Assembly: GCA_020350885.1 (NCBI GenBank)
Contig: CP070727.1
Coordinates: 1,459,944 to 1,523,943 of the forward strand
Origin: a bacterium
GTDB lineage: Bacteria; Krumholzibacteriota; Krumholzibacteriia; Krumholzibacteriales; Krumholzibacteriaceae
Length of the DNA: 64,000 bases
Reading direction: 5' to 3'
Both the position numbers and the translations under genes were made by a program. Below the pieces are notes generated by a model that saw only the letters and a list, made by a program, of their open reading frames with translations, did not search any database and was not told where the DNA came from. Positions 9,239 through 18,711 of this stretch are shown one piece after another. Numbering within the stretch: position 1 is the first letter of the stretch; each line of letters starts with the position of its first letter.

Positions 9239-9565
9239 CTACTTGAAATCTTCCCTTGAAGGATAAAAGATATCGATGACCCTACAGCGTGTAACCGACC
9301 GCCCCGAATGCGCCGCATTCGGGGGTATGGTCACTACGGAATCCTTTTCGAGGCGGGTTGTCTCGCCCTCGACCGTCAAATCCAACGTACCTTCAATGAC
9401 ATTTACTATCTGTTCATGCTCGTGCGAATGATCCAAAACCTCAACATCCGGATCGAAATCCCAATAGGCAACAGTCATATGATCGGAATGTACGAATCGA
9501 CCGGTCAACCCGGAGACAACCTCTTTTCCTTCGATATCATGCAAGTTAATGATAGATTTTTTCAT
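9239..9565 (-). CDS. Cupin-domain protein
   Basis: The 108 residues form a single cupin: DHSHEHEQIVNVIEG supplies the first metal-binding motif and PPNAAHSGRSV the second. The start follows AAGGAG. Small single-cupin proteins of this type bind a metal and act as isomerases, dioxygenases or sugar-binding proteins, but no substrate can be named. A different cupin is at 25807-26166. Confidence 0.82.
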   Translation of the reverse strand: MKKSIINLHDIEGKEVVSGLTGRFVHSDHMTVAYWDFDPDVEVLDHSHEHEQIVNVIEGTLDLTVEGETTRLEKDSVVTIPPNAAHSGRSVTRCRVIDIFYPSREDFK

Positions 9566-9754
9566 ATCCCACTTCTCCTTAGGTTCACAGTACTAGTCGG
9601 CCCAACAATTTAAACCATTATCGGCCAGATTTGTCATTGACTCGCGTATAAATATAAGATACACTATCTTTGCGGTTTGCAGCATATTAATACAAACCAA
9701 AAGCTCAACTCCATGGGTTTTGCTCATCTCTTGATACAAAAGGAGGTGGAAGAG

Positions 9755-12109
9755 ATGAAAGCAATTACATACAAAGCCCTTATGGCGTCGTTTATCTGTA
9801 TAACGGCGCTCGCACTCATCCTTCAGGCGGCCGAGGCGGCCGATCATATCTGGCCCATGTACCGTCACGATATCGAACACACGGGCAGAAGCCCCTACAT
9901 CGGAGCACAGAATTCCAGCTTGAGATGGAGATGCGAGTTAGGAGACGGCGTATATTCCTCTTCACCCGCAATAGCGGAGGATGGAACTATCTATATCGGT
10001 GCCAATGACGGTAACCTGTATGCAGTTCATCCCGACGGTACTATATATTGGACGTACCCGATCGGAGGTGCTGTATATTCTTCCCCTGCCATCGATTCGG
10101 GCGGCACTATTTACGTAGGACTATGGCGTGACAACATGGACCATGGTAAGGGCGCCGTTTATGCTATAAATCCTAATGGCACACTGAAATGGCGATATCC
10201 GCCGACAGGGTATATACTGGATATTGAATCCTCCCCGGTGATAGATCCCGTATCCGGTGTAATCTATGTAGGGGGAGCCCGTCAGATTCCCTGGGGCGGC
10301 AGGTTCTATGCAATCAATCCCGACGGAACATACAAGTGTTCATTTAATCCTGGTGATGATGGTTGGATGCCTGCCTCTCCGGCTATACGGGGTGACGGAA
10401 AGATAATTATTGGGGATTACAACAATCCAGACGGAATCATGTGGGCTATCAATCCCGAGAACTGCTCCGTACATGATCAGGTAACTGTAGGATATGATAT
10501 AAAATCTTCTGCTGCCATAGATGCGGCCAGGCAAAGGATATATTTTGGTAACAGTCAAGACACCGGCAATAAGCTCTGGGCTTACAATTTCGATCTCAAT
10601 TTCGAATGGAGTTTCACTACAGGCGATCATATAGTAGGTTGTCCGGCGATTGGCGCTGATGGGACGATATATGTCGGCTCTTACGATAACAATCTGTATG
10701 CAGTGAATCCCGATGGATCGGAGAAATGGCGTTACACAACGGGTGGGGATATATATTCTTCACCTGCAATTGGAGCGGACGGCACAATCTATGTTGGATC
10801 AAAAAATCACAGGCTCTATGCAATCGATTCCTCAGGCGCACTCAAATGGTCTTACAAAACCGATGGGGCTATTTATTCTTCACCCGCTATCGGGCCGAAT
10901 GGAGGAACTTACGTTGGTTCAATGGACGGGCATCTGTATTGCTTGGGCACCTACTGCAACGTAAATCCAACCTATTTTGACTTTAACGGAGTGTGTGTTG
11001 GTTGCTATCTTGATACGACTTTCACCATTACAAACTATCATACCGATACACTCATTGGGAGTGTAACGGAGTCGTGTATCCATTATAGTATAGAATCAGG
11101 TGGAGGACCCTATAGCCTGGCCCTTGGCGAATCATTGGTTGTAACGGTACGTTTTGAACCCGTTTCTCCTGGAACACACGATTGCACAATAGAGACAGGG
11201 CATTCCGCCTGCAGTGACGTTACCTGCACAGGAGGGCATTTTACCTGTCCTTTATCAGTCACCAATGATGCTGGTAGCGCGAGTTTTGTTTATTTCACTG
11301 TTTCTGGAAGCGGCGGATCCCTACGCAATTGCACTGTGACAAACAATCCTCCCGGTTGCCCTTATCCCACAAAAACTGTTTCAGGCAATATGATTTACAT
11401 AGACTGGAGAGATATATGCTGCTTCGATCCTACAGAAACCCTAGAACTCATAGTTCAAAATGACTATCCCTGTGAGCAGCTTTCAATCTCTTATGTATGG
11501 TATAAGTTTACAGCAGTAGAGCTATCCTCATTCACCGCCACAGGCTTTGATGATCACATTCAGGTAGATTGGAAAACCGCCACCGAGATCGGTAGCGCCG
11601 GCTTCAACATCTACCGAAGCCTGGATAGGGAGACCCCGCAATCCCTACTCAATGAGGAGTTGATACGTACCCGAGGAGACGAGCTTCAGGGAGCATCCTA
11701 TTCCTTCATCGACGATGACGTAGCCGGCAGCGTCACCTATTACTACTGGCTGGAGGACGTAAGCCTCGACGGAAGAAGCACCTTGCATGGACCGATCCCG
11801 GCAACGACCGGCCAGAAGGAAGAACCGATCCCCAATGCCTTTAGCCTCGATAATTACCCCAATCCATTCAACGCAACAACAGTGATCACCTACGGACTGC
11901 CTGTGGATTGTGACGTTACCCTGACCATCTACAACCTCATGGGCCAGAAGGTGAAGACACTCGTGAATGAGCACCAGGGATCCGGCTACAAGTCGGTGAA
12001 TTGGGATGGCAGGAATGAGGAAGGCATAGAGGTATCCAGTGGTATCTACTTCTACAGGCTGCGGGCGGGGAGTCACACGGAGATCAAAAAGATGATCCTG
12101 CTCAAATAA
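9755..12109 (+). CDS. Secreted PQQ-like beta-propeller protein with FlgD/T9SS-type C-terminal tail
   Basis: I chose the ATG at 9755 because it follows AAGGAGGTGG and starts a clear signal peptide (about residues 1-29, ending EAAD). The frame is open upstream to an ATG at 9677. The protein is about 784 residues. Residues about 45-400 hold seven to eight PQQ-like propeller repeats built on YSSPAIGADGTIYVGS. A Cys-rich anchor/ASH-like domain follows (about 405-520). Then comes an FN3-like stretch beginning ELSSFTATGFDDHIQVDWKT, and finally the C-terminal sorting domain with YPNPFNATTVITYGL and SSGIYFYRLRAG. The tail points to type IX-like secretion or surface anchoring. It is the only full plus-strand gene. 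Confidence 0.9.
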   Translation: MKAITYKALMASFICITALALILQAAEAADHIWPMYRHDIEHTGRSPYIGAQNSSLRWRCELGDGVYSSSPAIAEDGTIYIGANDGNLYAVHPDGTIYWTYPIGGAVYSSPAIDSGGTIYVGLWRDNMDHGKGAVYAINPNGTLKWRYPPTGYILDIESSPVIDPVSGVIYVGGARQIPWGGRFYAINPDGTYKCSFNPGDDGWMPASPAIRGDGKIIIGDYNNPDGIMWAINPENCSVHDQVTVGYDIKSSAAIDAARQRIYFGNSQDTGNKLWAYNFDLNFEWSFTTGDHIVGCPAIGADGTIYVGSYDNNLYAVNPDGSEKWRYTTGGDIYSSPAIGADGTIYVGSKNHRLYAIDSSGALKWSYKTDGAIYSSPAIGPNGGTYVGSMDGHLYCLGTYCNVNPTYFDFNGVCVGCYLDTTFTITNYHTDTLIGSVTESCIHYSIESGGGPYSLALGESLVVTVRFEPVSPGTHDCTIETGHSACSDVTCTGGHFTCPLSVTNDAGSASFVYFTVSGSGGSLRNCTVTNNPPGCPYPTKTVSGNMIYIDWRDICCFDPTETLELIVQNDYPCEQLSISYVWYKFTAVELSSFTATGFDDHIQVDWKTATEIGSAGFNIYRSLDRETPQSLLNEELIRTRGDELQGASYSFIDDDVAGSVTYYYWLEDVSLDGRSTLHGPIPATTGQKEEPIPNAFSLDNYPNPFNATTVITYGLPVDCDVTLTIYNLMGQKVKTLVNEHQGSGYKSVNWDGRNEEGIEVSSGIYFYRLRAGSHTEIKKMILLK

Positions 12110-12128
12110 AGGAGTGCGACAACCGAAT

Positions 12129-12148
12129 ATATATTAAGTTTAATATAT
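12129..12148. terminator. AT-rich hairpin between convergent genes
   Basis: A perfect 9-base inverted repeat (12129-12137 against 12140-12148) with a two-base loop sits between the plus-strand propeller gene and the convergent gene ending at 12149. Its position suits a bidirectional terminator, but the stem is entirely A/T, so it would be weak. Confidence 0.35.
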
Positions 12149-12997
12149 CTATAGTCTAAAATGAAATAGCACGCCGACCTCGGGTGCATAATCAGTCGCC
12201 TTCGATGTAACACCGAATGCATTGTTGATTCTGACAAATGCATTCGGAATGATATGGAATTGCAGATCGGTGATCAACTCGATCTCATCCTGCGATCCCT
12301 CTACACCGACATAAAACCGGAACCATCTCGATAAGCGTTTCAGATATTCGACTGCATATTCACCCAATTCCATCTTATTCTCTTCGGCGGTATATTCAAC
12401 AGCCAGGCGCAGGGTCCATGTTCCCCACGAAAAACCCTTGGTTACACCCGAACCCAATTTCAATTCCCAATCCTTCGTACCTATCAGCAATTTTTCCTTT
12501 TGAAACGGGAAAACCGTCTCGAAGTAGCTGAATATCTCGGGACGGCCCGTGGTTTCCTGTGACCAGCGCCACCGGATCTGGGATTCCACATCCCCCAGGC
12601 CGGATTCCTCTATTACTTCCGGCATATCTGTCGGATCATCCTTTGATCTATATTGTTTTGCAGTTATGACCGCAGCTTCGAATTCAACAGCCACTCTTTC
12701 CGTTATTCCGTATCCCAAAAATATCAAACCCTCATGGGCTCTGTAACGGCCCCGAAAGTCTTCGTCCAGGCCATACCCGAATTCAATCGGGGCGTACTCT
12801 GCATCCTGATCGTAGTAATATTCATAATAGGGATAGATTATAAATTCTCCCTTTTCGATGTATGTGCCGAACATCGACAAAGGAACTCCCCGTCCCCTGT
12901 CTTTCAGATAGTAGGGAAGGTCATCTTGAGCGAATGCGAAGGATATACTCAAAAGAAGTATCCCTGTGGAAACCACGATGTAAAGCAGCCTCTTCAT
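12149..12997 (-). CDS. Putative outer-membrane protein, unknown function
   Basis: This 282-residue protein has a strong RBS (GAGGAGGAGG) and a signal peptide ending FAFAQD. The rest is rich in aromatic, alternating strands (YPYYEYYYDQD, FLGYGITERVAVEFEAAV) and ends EVGVLFHFRL. This suggests a transmembrane beta-barrel in the outer membrane. I do not recognise a named family. It converges with the secreted propeller gene. Confidence 0.55.
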   Translation of the reverse strand: MKRLLYIVVSTGILLLSISFAFAQDDLPYYLKDRGRGVPLSMFGTYIEKGEFIIYPYYEYYYDQDAEYAPIEFGYGLDEDFRGRYRAHEGLIFLGYGITERVAVEFEAAVITAKQYRSKDDPTDMPEVIEESGLGDVESQIRWRWSQETTGRPEIFSYFETVFPFQKEKLLIGTKDWELKLGSGVTKGFSWGTWTLRLAVEYTAEENKMELGEYAVEYLKRLSRWFRFYVGVEGSQDEIELITDLQFHIIPNAFVRINNAFGVTSKATDYAPEVGVLFHFRL

Positions 12998-13051
12998 TTC
13001 AATTTCCTCCTCCTCAAATGCATCAAGATTTATTCATGAGTTTCGTTTCAT

Positions 13052-13888
13052 TTAATACGCATCTGGAATCAGTACATCGATGATCCCTATGACCAATGCC
13101 GTTACACTTTCGGACACTATACTAAACGGTCCCGGCAGTTCCGTGTTGCCAATCGCTTTTGGCGGCTTAGGAGCAAGCTTCGCGAGAAATACTCTCAGCT
13201 GCTGGTGTACCCGCATCTGATTAGCTTCTGATCGAGCAATTAAAAGTGTCCTTCCGAACTCCGCACCTAACCGATTCGATCCAAGATCTTCCCTGGAAAA
13301 ACATGAATTCAACTTCAATTTCAATCCTTCGTCTACACACTGCCCAATCTCGTTGGCCACACCGAGCAGCAATGCTTCACCTCTGCTCCCGCCGATTGGG
13401 ATTTTTGATTTTCGTGAGAGTGAGCCACCGTAAGCCTCGCTGGCCGCAGCAAAGAAGTGACGGAAGTCGATAACACGAGGATCTTGCCCGATGAGCAGAT
13501 AACGTGCACCATTAGCGGTCATTGTGAAGTTCGAAACAGCTTTTAAAAGCGATTTGGGATCACGAAAAGTCAGTTCCAGCTTTTGAAGATGATTGGCGAA
13601 GTCAGCGACGGTCCCAAGTTGTGATTTGAACTTTTTCAGATTTGCTACTGGAACCTTTGCAGGCTCAAGGAGAGCATTCCAGGTTTTCGGGCCGACAATC
13701 CCGTCTGTATCCAAGCCAGCAAACACCTGGAAATCAAGAACCGCCTTCTCGGTCTTCGGTCCGAAGAGTCCATCCACTTTAATTCTCGGCTGTGGATTAA
13801 GATGAGTGTTGAGTGCAATTTGAAGAAAACGAACAAGCCGTCCTCTGGATCCTCTCCGCAGGATGTTCACACTTATTCCCTCCGGCAA
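13052..13888 (-). CDS. Peptidoglycan-binding-domain protein with unknown C-terminal domain
   Basis: The start is probably TTG at 13886-13888, because an in-frame TGA lies just upstream. Residues about 10-75 form a PG_binding_1 domain (LRRGSRGRLVRFLQ ... VDGLFGPKTEKAVLDFQ ... DGIVGPKTWNAL). The remaining 200 residues are unrecognised. There is no signal peptide, so it may act in the cytoplasm or be exported by another route. The start abuts an attC-like core (GTTAGAT on this strand), as in a gene cassette. Confidence 0.7.
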   Translation of the reverse strand: MPEGISVNILRRGSRGRLVRFLQIALNTHLNPQPRIKVDGLFGPKTEKAVLDFQVFAGLDTDGIVGPKTWNALLEPAKVPVANLKKFKSQLGTVADFANHLQKLELTFRDPKSLLKAVSNFTMTANGARYLLIGQDPRVIDFRHFFAAASEAYGGSLSRKSKIPIGGSRGEALLLGVANEIGQCVDEGLKLKLNSCFSREDLGSNRLGAEFGRTLLIARSEANQMRVHQQLRVFLAKLAPKPPKAIGNTELPGPFSIVSESVTALVIGIIDVLIPDAY

Positions 13889-13960
13889 TCTAACGTCATT
13901 GAATCATATCGGGACTAGGAAGTTTTCGAAGCATCTCGTTGAAAATATGGCTGGTTGAGC
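13888..13960 (-). repeat. attC-like site (weak)
   Basis: ATCTAAC at 13888-13894 and GTTGAGC at 13954-13960 fit the RYYYAAC/GTTRRRY ends. The segment exactly fills the gap between two genes, but the inner arms pair poorly. Treat as a possible degenerate cassette site. Confidence 0.3.
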
Positions 13961-13962
13961 CA

Positions 13963-14508
13963 TTATTCACCGGGACCAGGCTGCTCAGGGCATGTTGCCT
14001 GTTGGATCTGTCCACTCGACAACAGCTTCTTCGTGACAAGAATAGACTGCGGTTGACCGATGTATACGGCCGGCTCACCGTCTTCCTTTTTGTAGTTAAC
14101 AGTCCACATGTGATACATTCCATCGCATAACCCTAAGTTTTCCGAGCCGGGTATCTCTATCCCCACCGGGATTGACTGCCCGCCGGTAGGAGGTTGGAAG
14201 GTTTGGTTGTATACCCTCTCGATCGTTTCCTCGGTCGATCTGGCCCCGGCCTGCCAGTAGGTAAGAAGGACTGAAACGAGTTCACCAGGCCGCCTGAAGG
14301 TGACCACGAGATGCACCTTCTTTTTTCCAGCTATGTCCGGGGCAAACGGGCTTGTATATGATGATCCATCAGTTCTATACCTGGTTATCAGCGTCTCGGT
14401 AGGTCCATATTCTATCTTGATTGTTGGGCGAGACACCCGGCCCCCGTCACACGACGAAATTATTGTCACCGATAAAAGACAAAACACAAAAAGGGATTTC
14501 TTTTTCAT
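13963..14508 (-). CDS. Lipoprotein of unknown function
   Basis: I place the start at the ATG at 14506-14508, where MKKKSLFVFCLLSV begins a lipoprotein signal with lipobox IISSC. The 181-residue protein has beta-rich, Ig-like looking sequence (HLVVTFRRPGELVSVLLTYW). It ends about 50 residues after WTVNYKKEDGEPAVYIGQ. No family is recognised. An upstream extension of the frame to 14646 would overlap the SixA gene and lacks an RBS. Confidence 0.6.
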   Translation of the reverse strand: MKKKSLFVFCLLSVTIISSCDGGRVSRPTIKIEYGPTETLITRYRTDGSSYTSPFAPDIAGKKKVHLVVTFRRPGELVSVLLTYWQAGARSTEETIERVYNQTFQPPTGGQSIPVGIEIPGSENLGLCDGMYHMWTVNYKKEDGEPAVYIGQPQSILVTKKLLSSGQIQQATCPEQPGPGE

Positions 14509-14560
14509 TATAGTATCACTCCCCCCTCCATACGTCTCGCCGTGGATGGGAAGTATCCGT

Positions 14561-15037
14561 TTATTTCCGGCTCTCAGGCATAATGAGAGAGGGCGCCACC
14601 ACCCATGCAACCGACCAGTGCCCCTGCTCCCCAACGAGGCATACAACCCCGGCGTTTTGAAACCTCACAACCTCGGTATCTTGTTCTCCGGTAACCAGAT
14701 AGCTTGTGAGCTTGCTCAGGAACGGCAGGTGTCCGACGATCATCAAAGGATCCTGCAGCCCATCGAGCATATCAACGGCAGGAAGAATATCATCATTCGG
14801 CTTCAATCCCGGTGTGGATAGTACGCCATGTGGAGGTGACAGGTGATTGCCGAAAATCTCTGCGGTTTGCTCGGCCCGCTTCTTGCCACTATGCCTGATC
14901 TCTGCTGCACTCTCCCCGGCTTTCCGCATCCATGCGGCCATTGTATTGGCATTCCTGAGCCCCATCCCATTCAATGGGCGGGTTGGATCCTCCGATTTGC
15001 TTTTTGCCTCGCCGTGTCTCACCAGGTACAGTTTCAT
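14561..15037 (-). CDS. sixA: Phosphohistidine phosphatase SixA-like
   Basis: This histidine phosphatase superfamily protein begins MKLYLVRHGEAKSK (catalytic RHG at residues 7-9) and has the second catalytic His in LMIVGHLPFLSKL. The length (about 158 residues) and the SEDPTRPLNGMG segment fit SixA, which removes phosphate from HPt-type phosphohistidine. The ATG at 15037 is preceded by AGGATG; an earlier in-frame ATG at 15046 is less well placed. Confidence 0.85.
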   Translation of the reverse strand: MKLYLVRHGEAKSKSEDPTRPLNGMGLRNANTMAAWMRKAGESAAEIRHSGKKRAEQTAEIFGNHLSPPHGVLSTPGLKPNDDILPAVDMLDGLQDPLMIVGHLPFLSKLTSYLVTGEQDTEVVRFQNAGVVCLVGEQGHWSVAWVVAPSLIMPESRK

Positions 15038-15120
15038 TGTTACCATCCTGATAGCGTCATCGAATCAAGCATCCCGTTTGCGGGGCGGTTTTGATCCACA
15101 CTGGCGAGCCGCCGGGAACT

Positions 15121-15393
15121 TCAGTATGCGATCTCGAAGTCAGAGTACTCATTATTATACTCCAGCACATCAACCTTTACGTCCTGAACATTGGCCATGG
15201 GAGGGCCCTTCTTGGCCCACTCGACCAGCTCATCCACCTTGGCGTCCTCACCTTCGGCAACGAACTCGACATTACCATTGGCAAGATTCCTTACGTAGCC
15301 GTGGAGACCCAGCTCCCTTGCCTTGTCTCGAGTGGTTGCCCTGAACCAGACCCCCTGCACGAGGCCCGAAACCTTCGCCCGTACTTTCTTCAT
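15121..15393 (-). CDS. acyP: Acylphosphatase
   Basis: The 90 residues match the acylphosphatase fold and length. The phosphate-binding loop GLVQGVWFR supplies the catalytic Arg, and GYVRNLANGNVEFVAEG supplies the catalytic Asn. The enzyme hydrolyses carboxyl-phosphate bonds such as acetyl phosphate. It sits between SixA and an AhpD-like gene in the same direction, with gaps too large to prove an operon. Confidence 0.92.
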   Translation of the reverse strand: MKKVRAKVSGLVQGVWFRATTRDKARELGLHGYVRNLANGNVEFVAEGEDAKVDELVEWAKKGPPMANVQDVKVDVLEYNNEYSDFEIAY

Positions 15394-15421
15394 TTCACTC
15401 TACCTTAGCTTTACTCTTCTC

Positions 15422-15763
15422 TCATTCCCCGAAAACACTTTTCATAACTTCAAGAGCAAACCTCGACGATACCGTTGCCGGCCCACCCCCCATCTCTATT
15501 CCAACCTCTACCGCCTCCAGGATGTCTTCCTTGGTTGCACCTGATTTAGCTGCCTGCTCGATATGCCATTGCATACACGACTCACAGTTGATCGTTACCG
15601 AAATACCAACGGCTATCAATTCCTTCGTCTTCTTGGGTAACGCTCCATCCGAATAGGTCAACCGCTCCATTTCGAGAAACGCCCGGTACACCTTGGAATC
15701 GAGCTTCATGAGCTCAGAATGCGCCTCTTTCCTTCTCCTGGCAATTTGCTTTAGCTTATCCAT
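15422..15763 (-). CDS. Carboxymuconolactone decarboxylase / AhpD-like protein
   Basis: This 113-residue protein has the family signature CESCMQWHIEQAAKSGAT: a redox CxxC with a downstream His, as in AhpD-like alkylhydroperoxidases and CMD proteins. The start follows GAGGT. It may act as a thiol peroxidase or, less likely, as a decarboxylase. The CxxC is intact. Confidence 0.87.
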   Translation of the reverse strand: MDKLKQIARRRKEAHSELMKLDSKVYRAFLEMERLTYSDGALPKKTKELIAVGISVTINCESCMQWHIEQAAKSGATKEDILEAVEVGIEMGGGPATVSSRFALEVMKSVFGE

Positions 15764-15776
15764 ATTGATACCTCGG

Positions 15777-17198
15777 TTAATGTTCGGATCTCCGGTACCA
15801 GCTCAACCATTCTTTTTTTGTCTTAAATCCCTTACGGGCCAGCTGCTCGAGTTTTTCCATAGCTCTGGATTGTTCGGTTTCTGTTCCATAATACAAAATA
15901 GAAGTCAACAGGCGTGCTTTAATTCTATCTCTATTATCACTGATAAATTCCTTCCAGTAGTCAATTGCGTTTGAATCGTCTTGCTTGAAGAACGTTTCAT
16001 CATATGGCGGATGACCCGTTAAATTAGCCATGATTTTCATAATTTCAGGAGCCGGCACCTTTGCCCTTTCAAACGTTCTAAACAAATTCTCAAATAGGGC
16101 CATATTATCGACGATCTCTATTGTGTTTACTATGTGTAGCCTTTTTTCGATGTAATCTATTACATTTTCCGTTCTGGGAATCATCTCTCCTGTAATTCTA
16201 TACCATAACCAAATTAGTGGAGTTGAATGTGTATTTGGATATTGTTTTGCGTAGTCTATTGCGTTTTGTACCAAATTGACCGACGGTATATTTTTTACAA
16301 CGATATCATCGAAGTATGCTTCATTATAAAATATCCATGCATCCACCATATCACTTGAAAAAGCTAATTCGAACTCATCAATAACTTCTAATGGCAACAA
16401 GAAATCCTTTTGTTTCCTTGTATAAGCAATCCTGAATCGGTTCTCGGATAAGAGCGAACGGTAAATAGAGTACGTCTTAATCCCTCTTTCTATCAATTGC
16501 TCCGCTAATCTGGGAATATTATTCTTGGGATCTCTCTTTTTCATAACGTGGTTTCCGCCGAATATTCCGAGAAACTTGTGATCCGGGAGCTGCCGGATCA
16601 TTTCTTCTATCTTTAGAGCGGCGTAAATATCACGTTCCGTCCTGAAATATTCGTCCCTCACCTCTCTGCTAACCAATGTTGATATGTACTTCTCAATACA
16701 CGCAACTTTGAAATCCAGCAGTTCCGCTTTCTTCTTCCCATTATTCAGTTCCTCTATTCGTTCAAACAATAACTTCAGATCATGATAAAACTCTAAATCC
16801 GCAGCCGATACATTTAATAAAAATTGCGGGTCGAATGCTAACCGGGATACATCACCGTCATGAAAATACAAGTTCAATTTATCTCCAAAATATTGTGAGC
16901 CTTCCAGGATCAATACAATATTTCTTGGAGATTCCTTTCCGCTGTCAGCCAGTTCCAGCCAATACTCCAAAAATTGTATGACCATCTGGTAATAAATATG
17001 TTGGTGGTGCCTGTGTTCACCCAAGAGTACGATTTGGCAGGAATCAACCTTGTTTAGAATGAAAGCGTCGATATCATCAATTTTATGGGAATTAATAGCA
17101 ATCTGTAATTTCTTATCGGCATCATTGCTGGTATCTCTTGATGAGCAGGAGAAAAAAACGAATACAATGACCAGTCCGGCAAGAATAGATATCCTCAT
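15777..17198 (-). CDS. EreA/ChaN-superfamily-like lipoprotein
   Basis: The 473-residue protein has a lipoprotein signal with lipobox FFSC. The motif IVLLGEHRHHQHIYYQ (about 57-72), followed by VLILEGSQ and FGGNHVMKKRD, resembles the Glu-His/His arrangement of the erythromycin esterase and ChaN/TraB-type superfamily. Assignment to one subfamily is not possible by eye. The gene is A/T-rich compared with the upstream genes, suggesting separate acquisition. Confidence 0.55.
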   Translation of the reverse strand: MRISILAGLVIVFVFFSCSSRDTSNDADKKLQIAINSHKIDDIDAFILNKVDSCQIVLLGEHRHHQHIYYQMVIQFLEYWLELADSGKESPRNIVLILEGSQYFGDKLNLYFHDGDVSRLAFDPQFLLNVSAADLEFYHDLKLLFERIEELNNGKKKAELLDFKVACIEKYISTLVSREVRDEYFRTERDIYAALKIEEMIRQLPDHKFLGIFGGNHVMKKRDPKNNIPRLAEQLIERGIKTYSIYRSLLSENRFRIAYTRKQKDFLLPLEVIDEFELAFSSDMVDAWIFYNEAYFDDIVVKNIPSVNLVQNAIDYAKQYPNTHSTPLIWLWYRITGEMIPRTENVIDYIEKRLHIVNTIEIVDNMALFENLFRTFERAKVPAPEIMKIMANLTGHPPYDETFFKQDDSNAIDYWKEFISDNRDRIKARLLTSILYYGTETEQSRAMEKLEQLARKGFKTKKEWLSWYRRSEH

Positions 17199-17285
17199 GA
17201 TGCGTATCCTTAACTACACGGCAGCCAATCCCATCCGGTCCACTCGCCGGGCGAGCTGCGGATTGAACCTTTGCCTCTAGAACTC

Positions 17286-17555
17286 TCAGATCCTCTTGAG
17301 CACTCCCCCAACGATGGCAAACACCAGGGCAAGATTCATCGATACGATGTAGGAGTAAAACCACGGTCCTGGCTTTCCGTTCTCCCCCACGGTAATTTTA
17401 TGGTATTGATATATGTACTTAAGGACCAAGACCCTGAAGAACAGCAGATTGATGTCTATACCACGATTGGATAAAAATGAGGCGATAACAATAGAGGATA
17501 CGATACCCCACACAACACTCAGGATAGCTAATGCAAAGAATACATCGCTCATCAT
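17286..17555 (-). CDS. Small two-helix membrane protein
   Basis: This 89-residue protein has an N-terminal transmembrane helix (about 5-27) and a second near the C-terminus (about 68-86). A basic, aromatic loop lies between them (VLKYIYQYHKITVGE). It ends LKRI. No family recognised. It is followed downstream by the EreA/ChaN-like gene. Confidence 0.55.
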   Translation of the reverse strand: MMSDVFFALAILSVVWGIVSSIVIASFLSNRGIDINLLFFRVLVLKYIYQYHKITVGENGKPGPWFYSYIVSMNLALVFAIVGGVLKRI

Positions 17556-17752
17556 ATACCCACTTTGTAAAAGTCCGCCTTACCTACTCCCATCCAATAT
17601 TCCTTGTATATTCGATCTTAGGTGCTTGTTGCGTTGCGTTATTACTTAGACTACCTCACAATCTCCACATTTCCAATTACTTTTTAACCAGAGGATTATC
17701 GTCATTATAGAAGCCTTGTGGTCCCGCAAATAATTACTATAAAAATATATTT
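17556..17752. other. A/T-rich intergenic stretch
   Basis: About 200 bases between two minus-strand genes. I see no open frame, attC core or convincing hairpin here. Confidence 0.5.
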
Positions 17753-18622
17753 TTATTTTTGGGTCAGCCACCTCACTACTGCTAATAACAGAGGCCACTC
17801 TGAGCCTTCATCCTCCAAATCATTGAATCTATCTGAGCCGTCCCTATCACTATCTACCTCTATTTCGGGATGGGGACCGCTTAAAAACACCCTGCCTTTT
17901 CCATATTCAAACGCTACCATTGCTGGATTTCCTGAAATCTCGTATGTGGCAACAACAGCTACTTTTGCGTTTTCGTTTACTCGAAAGTATGGACTACTTG
18001 GGTAGTAGACAATCTTTAGCCGCTTCGGCATTGAGCTAGTGATAGGGTGCATTTCGTTAGGCACATTCAACCAGGTCATAAGAGGCCAAACACCCTGAGG
18101 AGATATTTCTTCTTGCCCGCAATAAGCTACACCGGGAAATAGATCGAGGTATAACTCCTTTCCCGCCAAATGAACACCCCAGAAATCGCAAGACTCACAG
18201 GCATATAATGCTCCAAGGCATATTCCAATGTATCCGCCACCGCTCTTGATAAATTCCTGTATCTTCGATTTACCCTCGAGACCTAGTTCACCCCAAGGAT
18301 CCGGATTGCTCTCCCCTCCGGGACATGCAAGTATATCGTAACTATTGATGAATCCTCTCTTGATACCATCTGCATTAATGACTTCAACGTGGCATCCCAT
18401 CCATTGCAAAGCTCGCCCTATGGCTAGTGCACTATGCCCATCCATTCCGTGGCCAAAATATAGTGCCACCTTGGTACCTATTAAATCTTCATATGTCTCT
18501 GTCGAAACTTGATGCGACATGAGGCGCTGTTGCAAGGTGGGATAACATGAAATCTTTATTAGAACTGAAATTAGAATAATACCAATTAGGCAAGAGGGGA
18601 TAATGATTAATCTCTTTTTCAT
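17753..18622 (-). CDS. BPL_N/glutamine-amidotransferase-like protein
   Basis: The 289-residue protein has an N-terminal membrane anchor or signal (about 5-25) and then a class I amidotransferase-like fold. The opening YFGHGMDGHSALAIGRAL is as in biotin-protein-ligase N-terminal (BPL_N) proteins. A nucleophile elbow GGYIGICLGA provides Cys, and SGPHPEIE provides His and Glu. The full triad suggests an active hydrolase or amidase outside the cytoplasm. Substrate unknown. Confidence 0.72.
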   Translation of the reverse strand: MKKRLIIIPSCLIGIILISVLIKISCYPTLQQRLMSHQVSTETYEDLIGTKVALYFGHGMDGHSALAIGRALQWMGCHVEVINADGIKRGFINSYDILACPGGESNPDPWGELGLEGKSKIQEFIKSGGGYIGICLGALYACESCDFWGVHLAGKELYLDLFPGVAYCGQEEISPQGVWPLMTWLNVPNEMHPITSSMPKRLKIVYYPSSPYFRVNENAKVAVVATYEISGNPAMVAFEYGKGRVFLSGPHPEIEVDSDRDGSDRFNDLEDEGSEWPLLLAVVRWLTQK

Positions 18623-18691
18623 TACAGTGCCGGATGCAGATTTACCAGAATATCTTTTGTGTTATTAGTAATAATTTAATTGCACTCAGCC

Positions 18692-18698
18692 GTTAGAC
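18692..18698 (-). repeat. Isolated attC right-end core
   Basis: GTTAGAC fits GTTRRRY and lies just beyond the stop of the gene ending at 18712, where a cassette site would be expected. No matching RYYYAAC end is visible to its left, so it may be a remnant. Confidence 0.25.
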
Positions 18699-18711
18699 GA
18701 TCAAGTGTAGA

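Noticed and set aside
9677..9754. N-terminal extension of the propeller protein
   Set aside because: The ATG at 9755 has a strong RBS and begins the signal peptide; the upstream ATG has neither.
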